Assembly: GCA_900556095.1 (NCBI GenBank)
Contig: USNU01000003.1
Coordinates: 1-17,274 of the forward strand
Length of the DNA: 17,274 nt
Origin: an uncultured Bacteroidales bacterium
GTDB lineage: Bacteria > Bacteroidota > Bacteroidia > Bacteroidales > Paludibacteraceae
Reading direction: 5' to 3'
Shown here: in pieces, positions 5,408 through 14,400 of the stretch
Layout: each line of letters begins with the position of its first letter
Position numbering within the stretch: position 1 is the stretch's first letter
Notes under the pieces: generated by a model
What the model saw: the letters and a program-made list of their open reading frames with translations, nothing else
What the model was told of the DNA's origin: nothing
Database searches by the model: none
Translations under genes and position numbers: made by a program

Positions 5408-5445
5408 AACGAAATGCCCCCGTAAGTATGAAACATGCGGGGGCA
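5408..5445 (-). terminator. Terminator-like hairpin after the giant T9SS gene
   Basis: On the minus strand TGCCCCCG (5438-5445) pairs with CGGGGGCA (5415-5422) over a 15-nt loop, followed by TTTCGTT. It begins 22 bp past the stop codon. The stem is strong but the T-tract is interrupted. The purine-rich stretch 5303-5407 beyond it holds no gene I can support. Confidence 0.6.
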
Positions 5446-5467
5446 ATAGCAAGACCTGTTTTTCTGA

Positions 5468-8400
5468 TTATTGCACCAGGAGTTTGGTTTGATAAGTGCC
5501 TTGCCGGGTGTGGAGACGGAGCGTATAGATACCTGCGGTGGGCAGAGCGGGCAGGGTGTTTGTCGGTTGCCCGATATGATAAACCAATTGCCCCGTGGCA
5601 TTATACATCGCGGCTTCAAACTCAGCAGACAGGTCGGTTGCCGTCAAGATATGTATAGGTTCGCCTACGCGCACGGGATTAGGCGCGATGGTGATACTCT
5701 CAGCTGAAGTCTGCTCTATGCCCGTAGGAAGCATAACACGCACCCGAAGGGTGATAGTGCATATACCGGCGGCACTCTCGACAGGGAACTCATAGTAGCC
5801 GTCTGCAGTATTTTCCTCAAGCAACACTCTGCCATCATAGATATAGGGCAGTTGGTTCATATAAACCGAGTCGTATATATATCCGCTTTCGTCTGCAACA
5901 AACAGGTGGAGCGTAACCGTAGAGTCGCAACCTTGGGCGGAGGTATCGGTTTTGCGGTAGTAGCCCGCTTTGTTCTGCGTAAACCACCCGTCGGAGTACC
6001 ACTCGCCTTGGCAGATAGCCCGTGTGATGTCGGTATGCAGAGTCTTCTCCTCGGTAAAGATGATATAGTGCATAGTGATGCTATCACACCCGCTGACCTG
6101 TGAACTGAGTGTATCGTAGGCAATGGAGTTGTAACGATAGATCTGTCCGTTGAGGACAAATTGTCCGCCGGCACAGATACTATCAAATACCTCCACATGT
6201 CGGGTAGGGATGACCGAGAGATCGAGAAGGTAAATACTATCGCATTTGTTCTCGTTGGCGACAAAGCGACGATGGGTGGTGGAGGTCTGTCCGACCACAT
6301 CGAAACCATATCCGCTGAAGCGTTCGCCCTCGCAGACCGTACCCGTATAGCGGGTGGTATAGATAGGATTGACCACAATGGTCAGGTCGGTAACTTCGCT
6401 CATATCATCCGCCACAATACGGTATTGGTTTCTGCCGATGGTCAATTGTTCGGCAGCGTACTCAATGCCATGGTTGCCATAGTCGTCGCCTTGGCAGATG
6501 GTATAGGTATGCAGGGTGGCGCGATTGATGTCGATATTATCCACCATGTAGTAGTTGTAGTTAGAACCTTTCAGTTTCTCGGCATAGAAAGCGATACGTA
6601 CAACATTGCCTTTGTAGCGACTGAGGTCGATAAGGAAACGGCGCGGCTGCATCTGCAAGGTAGTGAGCGGATAGTCCGCCACTATATTCGGGTCGTTCGA
6701 CCAAATGGTTACGTTGTTGCGCTGCCATGTAGCACCATCATCATCCGAGACCGCGACCATAAAGTACTGCATAGAATCCAGATCGGCAGGTTCCGGTATA
6801 GGTTCTTTGTAACTTCCGGCAGAGACAGCAGCATCAAAGCCTAATAATACATTGCCGTTTTCTTGCGTCAGGTCAATGCCAGGAGATACCACCCAACCAT
6901 AGTCGGACGTTCCCATACGAATCATCAGATGGGCATCGTTGAAGCAGATATGGTTGGCAGTATCACGTGCCCAAGTGCCGTTGAAACCAATGGGGTTTAG
7001 TGTCTCGCCATTGAATATATTGGCAGCAAGAGACTTGTAGATAGCCCAATCGCTATTGAAGCGTTTCATGTTTTCAAAATCCTCTTGGTAACGCAGATTG
7101 TATGCTGTGGTAAAAGAGACGGGAATCGTCCATGCCGATACTCCACCATCCGTACATAACTGACGCAAACGCAGGTAGTAAGTAGTGGTGGGGGCAAGTT
7201 GGTTCAGTGTATAGGTGTCTGTACCACGGATGGTATCTAAGAGAATAACATCCTCGAAATACGGGTCTGTGGCCGCTTCAATCTCTGCCAACAGCGGGTC
7301 GTTGTTGCTCTTGTTGCGAAACGATACTTGTGCGCTGTATGAAGATACGTTGCCTACTTGCACTTTTTTCAGTCCGCGGCAGGAGGCAATGGGGACGGTG
7401 TCCAACGAGATATTTTGCAGGTGAAGATAGTTCTCTCCACCGCCTGTGGTATCCAAACAAGAGTAGAAACCTATGTGGAATGCCTGTCCGGCATACGCCG
7501 AAAGGTCCAGTTCGTAGGTGTCGCCATCTACGGCAATGTCGCTGTATTTGTATTTGCCACCATTGTCGCGCCATGTCCAACCTTTCTTTTCAGACCATTT
7601 GCTGTCGGTGGAAACCAAGACGGAGAAAGATTGGTTCCGGTAGTTGGAGGGCTTTGGATTGATGCCCTCTGCGGCTCCGTAAGAGGCGGTAAGTGCCATA
7701 TCGAAAGATAATGTTACGGGAGTACCCGGGGTGATGTTGGTTAGGTCTATCAGCGGGGTCTCCAAGAGCGCACTATAGGTATTGGTGCGGACGTAGGCAT
7801 GGTTTTCGGGGAATACCCAACCTGCTTTGCCTGCTTGCCAACCGGAGTAACGCAAGGTTTGTAGGTAGAGTTTGTCCAACTTGCCGGTGTATCGCGTCCA
7901 CGTGCTGTCAATCTCGTTGTTCCAGCGGGTGGACTCGAAGAACGGTACGGCGTATGCTGCACGGACAACGAATGGTCCCGACCACTCGGATGTGTCGCCC
8001 GGTTGGCATATCTTACGGGCATAGACATCATACAAAGCACCCGAGTTCAGTTCCTTTACGATGGTAACGGTGCGTGTGTCGGAGGTAGTTGCCTCTGCCG
8101 GGTTTAATGCGCCGTTATGCTCAACCATAGCGGCTTGATAGCGGAATGAGTCGTCGATATCGGGCGTATTGAGCAATACAACGGCTTTGTGGATGGTTAT
8201 TTCTTGCGGTGTAATACTTTCTACAGCGGTGCAGGCCATCGTACTGAAGCCGAAAGGACCAGCCCACTCCATCCATGTACCATCGGCGCACTGCATACGG
8301 CTATAGACATCGTAATTTACATTAGCCTCCAAACCGGCAATCGTTACCACATTGGTGTCGCTTTTAAGTGCTGTAGCATCAGAGAAATGCGCACCATCGG

Positions 8401-11400
8401 GCAGGCATACATACTCTACAGCCAAGGCGTGTTTTATACTCGGAGAATGGAACTCCACTATGGCAGTATGATAGGTGGTTTCCTTGACTACCATACTCTT
8501 GACGGGGACACAATCCGCTGAAGACAAAGTATCGATTACCAAGTCTTTGATGTGAAGAGTGCTATTGCCGTCCTTGTTTAACGATTCTGCGTAGAAACCG
8601 ACATACACGTTCTTGTGGGCATATTGCGTCAGATCTACTGAATATCGTCTGCCTGCAGCCGGAATGGCGGCGAAAGAATAGTCGGCTTTGCCGGTTTCAT
8701 TCCATGCGGCGGCCGTTTCCCAGGTCTTGCCCTCGTCGGTAGAAACGAGTATCTTAAACTGCTGGTCGATAATCTTGTCGCCAGAAGGTGCGGTAGTGGA
8801 AGTTTCAGTGGAAGTAAGAGCCAAATCGAAACTCATTTCGATACTTTCCGAGGATAGAGTTGTGAAATCAAGCATAGGTGTTGCCAACAGATAGCGTGTC
8901 GGATCACTGTTGCCGCCAAACCACAGATTGATATATGTATGCGGAGCACCGAATATGCCTGTGGCACTTTGTGCAGCACGCCAACCGGAATGGGATACCA
9001 AACGTGTAAACTGACCTTGCGCATTGCCCTGCCATCTGCTCCATTCGGGGCTAAAGGCATCACTCGACCATACCAACGGGTGCTCGTAACGCACGCCATA
9101 GTTGGTTTGGAATGAGAAAGGTCCTGTCCAAACGGATGTATCACCTACACCGCATACGGATCGCACATGGATATCGTAGGCGGTTCCCATACGCAAACCA
9201 CTGAGATTGAAAGTCTTGGTGTTGGTGTTATACACTTTTGCGGTGGTAATATTCACACCGCTTTCGCCGTACGCATATTGCCAAGCCTTAGCACTATCGT
9301 TGGGGATAATCGTGCAACAGACAGCAGTACCGATGGTTTCAAATTGTATATCGGCAGCACCGAAACAGGGCGTGTTATATTCCTCTAATTCGGCATTGGC
9401 CACGTGGATGGTAGTAGGAGCATAATTGTACGCGCTTGTACCACCAGTTCCTTCAATCAAGGCAATGCGGATTGCTTTGCCTGCATATTTGGTAAAGTCG
9501 AGATAGTATCTCCACCCGTGTCCGTTGGGGATGGCATTATATAGGTAGTCTGCTGTTGTGGTATTTCCACTCCAAAGAATGGTCTCTTCTTGGCTCCATG
9601 TGTTACCACCATCGGTAGAAACGGCAATATAGAATGAGTTGCGGTCGGTTTTCTTGGGAGCATTGGCGGAAAGGGTGTCTGTGAGTGCCAATGTGATGCC
9701 AAAATAGAGATGTTTATCACCTTGTAGCGGCATTAGGTTGACAACGGACGAAACCAACCAATAGGCATCTTGCACACTATTGGTACAACAGATATGATTG
9801 TACCCGAAAGCCCTGCTCCCGTCGCATGCCTTCCAACCGGCAGGCGTATTGACGGCTTGCAGTTTCTTGGTGCCAGCAAAGACGGAGGCTGGGTCGCCAG
9901 TGTAGCGGGACCAATTGCACAGCGTGCTATCGAAAGGAACGGTATAAGGCACGCCTTGCGGAGTTAGCAACTCTACAGGTGTACACCATACGGACGTATC
10001 TCCCTCTGCGCAGATAGAACGTGCATACACTTGATAGGGCGTGCTTAACGACAAGTTGTGCAACGTGACATCTACATCTTCTGTAATGATATGCGGCATA
10101 TCTTGCAGGTCGGTTGTGCCAGTGCCATAAGCGAGTTCCCACTTTGATGCTTTGTCTGCAGGAACGAGTGTGATTTGGGCTGCAGTATCCACCGTATTGA
10201 TACGGATATTCTGTACGCCGAAACATGTGGACGAACCGCTGCTCAAGGATAGATTGTTGATTCCGAGACAGACTGATTTGGGCGCATTGTGGACAAAGGC
10301 AATGCGGATCCTTTGCCCGGCAAAACGGGTAAAGTCGAGGGCATAGTTTTGCCCTGCAGCAGGAATGTCGGCATAGCGGAAATCGGCAGTGTCTGCTTTT
10401 GACCATATCCAGCGATTCTCCTCTTTCCACGTCTTACCGTTGTCGGTGCTGACCAACAGATTGAATTGATTTGCCTCGCGGTTGAAAAGTGCAGGTCGGC
10501 GAACGGCATCAGGAGCGGTTGTCAGTGCCATATCCATTTGTAGAATGATGGTCTCCGCTCCACTGTTAGGGGTCAGGTCAATGACCGGAGAGATTAGCCA
10601 ATGGGTGTTCTTGGCATCGTAGGTGCAATAGATGTTGGCACCGTTAAGTACGGTTGTATTCGCCGTAAATTTCCATTTGGAAGTTGTACTTGCTGCTGTA
10701 GGCAGCGAGTCGGTGATAGAATAAGCAACGGGCATAGAAAAGGTCGTCCAATCGCTCAATGTTGCAAACGGTTCGCTATAGGGGGTACCATACGATGTGG
10801 TGAATTGTAGCGTGTTGCTATAGTCGCTCTCCTGGTTGCTTGCACATAGTTGCCATACGCGCACGTAGTAGGCAGTACCGCGTATCAGACCGAGCAGTGT
10901 GTGTGTCAGCCCTGTAGCAACGGTATCACGCAACGGGTGGGCAAAGTTAGCGGTAGTAGCATATTCAATGACGGTCGGCAGGTTGGATTGCCCTTTCCAT
11001 ACGAGCGTAGCACTCGTAAAATCGACGGATTGTGCCACTAACGAATCCGGTTGGGCGCAAGGCATTGCCAAACGCAGGTTGGCGATATGCACATCGCAGG
11101 TGTTGTCTTGGCGGGTGGCCGTCTTATATAGTGCTATGCGGACACGTTGGCCTGCATAGCGTTTCATATCCAACTCAATACGTTCTCCCGTGGTGCTGAG
11201 GCTCGAGAGTGAACGGTAGGCAGCAGAAGTATTGGCAAAGAGCCACTGGGCATTGTTACTCCACGTTATACCATTGTCGTTGGAAATCAATACACGGAAT
11301 TCTTGATCGTCCGTATTGTCGGGTGCTGCCTCACTATTGTGAGCAGTGAGTGCCAAATCGAATGATAGTGTGGTTTCTGTATCGGTGGCAGGAATTCCGA

Positions 11401-14400
11401 TTTCCGGAGAAACAAACCATTGATCGATGCATTTGGTGGTGGCATTGGAGAGTTCTCCCGCCAAATGGTTGGCAGGTAATCCGTAGGATCTATTCATTAT
11501 TTTCCAACCTTCGGAAGAATAATCGGTATTCGGTACCGGTAGTGTACCTGCAAAGGCGGCTATGGCAGAACCGCTCATTGTTATCCAAAATGGTGGTAGA
11601 TCCGTGCCGCCAAACGTCTCAGCATAGGGAGCAACATAGGGCATATTCAGCGACTGTACCACCGACGTGGTGCAACCCTCTTGCGTGATGCGCAGGTAGT
11701 AGGTAGTTCCATGGGTCAGTCCGCGGAAATTACATGACGATTGAGCGGTAGTGAGTTGCGTGATGATATGCGAGAAATCGGCATAATCCGACAATTCGAT
11801 ATGCACATCTTCGGGTATGCCATAGGTTGTCCACGAAGCGTGTGCCGTAGTGTCAGACGTAGGAACCAACTGCAGGTTGCGTACTCCCAAACAAACCGCC
11901 TCTTTCCGTGTCAATTGTACGGAGTCGATATACATTTGGTTGCTTGTTCTTCCCGTTTCCAGATAGAATGCAATACGGATAGGTTGTCCCACGAATTGAG
12001 ATATATCCATGGATATTCTTCGTGCATTCAGTCCGAATCGATTGTAATAATGTTCGCCTGTGCTGTCGCATGACCAGAATATGGCATTGCGTTTGCTCCA
12101 TGTATTGCCATTGTCGGTAGAGATACATACGCCTAATCGGTCGCTCTGTGCCATTTGCGGCGTCTGAGCGGTATTGTTATACTGGTTGGCGCAGAGGGCT
12201 ATATTGGCAGAGAGAGTAATGACACCCGGTTCCGTCTTTGACATATCAATAGCTGGCGAGATGAGCCATACGTTGCTTTGATTTAACCATGAGAAACGTG
12301 CGTGGTAGGTGTCAATACCCGTAATACCGTCTTTAACCCAATTCTCAAGCGACCACCCTGTGGAGGTATTCATTTCGGCAAGGGTAATGCTGTCTTTTTT
12401 CCATAGAGCGGAATAGGTGTGCCATATATCTGCGCTGAGACTATTGGCTGCAAAAGGTTCCAGATAAGGGACACCGAGTGTGGTAGTAAACGTAGTGGCT
12501 GACGACCAGCGACTGACCTCGCCATCGCCGCATAATCCGCGTACATAAGCATAATATAGGGTGGATGGTTGTAACCCTGTAACGGTGTATGTGTTGGTGC
12601 CGATAGTGGTATGCACAAGAGCCGTGGTAATTGTATCGGGGCGGACAGGAACGGACGAAATAATCAATTCGTACTGCGAAGCGTTGCCCGTCCAATTCAA
12701 TACGGCACCATCTACAAAAGTAGAGTCGGCATCCATATCGAAAATTTGGAGACAATGGCGGATAGGCTCAATAAATATATTATCAATATAGATATAGTTG
12801 GTGGAGTCGCTACCCGCCTCGGAGAGGAACATAACGTAGTGTCCGAAATTACCATCGATGTCGCCCGTGTAATTCTCAAAACTGACAACATATGTGCGCA
12901 TAGCAGCAGAATCAGCAGAGTACGGGAGAACTATCTCGGAAAGCGGGGTAAACGTATAGCCGGGATCTGTAGGGTCTGAAACGATACCCACAGACAGACG
13001 GTGTACGTTGTCGGCATCTTGGGAGTAGGTGGCTGCCGAGAATACCAATTGGTACTTATTGATATTATTGCCCACAAGGAACTCCGGCGAGACAGCATAC
13101 GCACCATCCGACTCGTTGACCGAAACGGAGGGCTTTTTAATTTCCAATACTGCCCCGTATTTATTATTCTCAATGCGCTGTGGAGCGGTACCAGTACCGA
13201 GTTCGGAGATAAAACCGGTTGTCCAGCAATGTGCCGTTGCAGGGTTGGAGAATGTCTCATAGTAGGTATCCGGATTGACGGCAGCGCATTGGGTATGCAG
13301 TGTGATAACATGCCAATCCAAGTCGTTTTGGCAGGCTTGTCGTCCGCGTACATAGTAGGTGGAGGCGGACTGCAAACCATTGACCTGTACGGTGTTTGCT
13401 GCAATGGTGTCGTTGAATAATAGTGTGCTAAACTCCGGGTCTGTGCTTACTTGTATGATAGCGGGCTTTGGATTGATACCATTGAGCAGCCATGTGATAG
13501 TGGCACTATTGTCGGCATTGGCTGCTGCGCGGAGTGAGGACAATCCACCGCATTGTGCGTCCTGTACGCGTATAGAGATATTGTCAATGATAACATAGGT
13601 AGAGGTGTTGGAGATAGTTGATTCTGCATAGAAAGCCACTTGAACGGTCTTGCCTATATACTTGGTGAAATCTAAGGAAACAGATTGTGATTCACCCCAA
13701 CGAAGATCGTTATTGAGACTATATTGTCCGTTCCCGTCATTGCTCCAAATGGTAGCATTGGCAGCATTCCATGTTTTGCCGGCGTCTTCGCTGACAATAA
13801 CGCAGAACTTATCATCAATACCGGCCTGACCGGGTTGATCGTCAGGACCCGGCTTAACGGCAAGGTTGAAACGGAGTTCCACCGTCTCGCCTTCTTCGGC
13901 ATCAATATACCATGAGGGGCTGATGAACCAATAGTAATAGTCGTAGCCGGTGATATACGCATAAGCGACATAGTCGGACATAGGGGAGAGTACGTGCTCG
14001 CTTTTGTTAGTCAGCCGCCAGTGTTTGCTGGGTGTCTCCGGCCGTTCCAAAAGTTCCGTTCCGTTGAATACTGCGTTGGCAGCACCATACATACGTCTCC
14101 ACCCATCCGGAAAAGACGAATAGAGGAAATTCTCCTCGATGGGCAGCCCCAATGGTGTGGTAAAACTATAGGTAACGTCATTGGTATCCATTGTGTCCGT
14201 ACCGCAGATGGTTTGGAGCGTGATGTAATAGGTAGTCAGCGGGTTCAGATCGTTGAAACGGATACTTGGTGAGGTCACCACCTGGTAGTTGGCTTGCACC
14301 ATCGAACGGGTTGGGGCTATACCAACCTTCCATGCTTGCATACCACCTGCATTCCATATAACTTCGGCGCTACGGGCATGTACGTTGATGTCTATATTAC

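Noticed and set aside
5117..5452. Minus-strand frame of 111 codons after the giant gene
   Set aside because: It starts in a terminator hairpin, reads through the 11-bp repeats and overlaps the small RNA promoter; composition is not protein-like.
6161..6844. Plus-strand frames up to 227 codons inside the giant gene
   Set aside because: Antisense shadows of a continuous, domain-rich reading frame.
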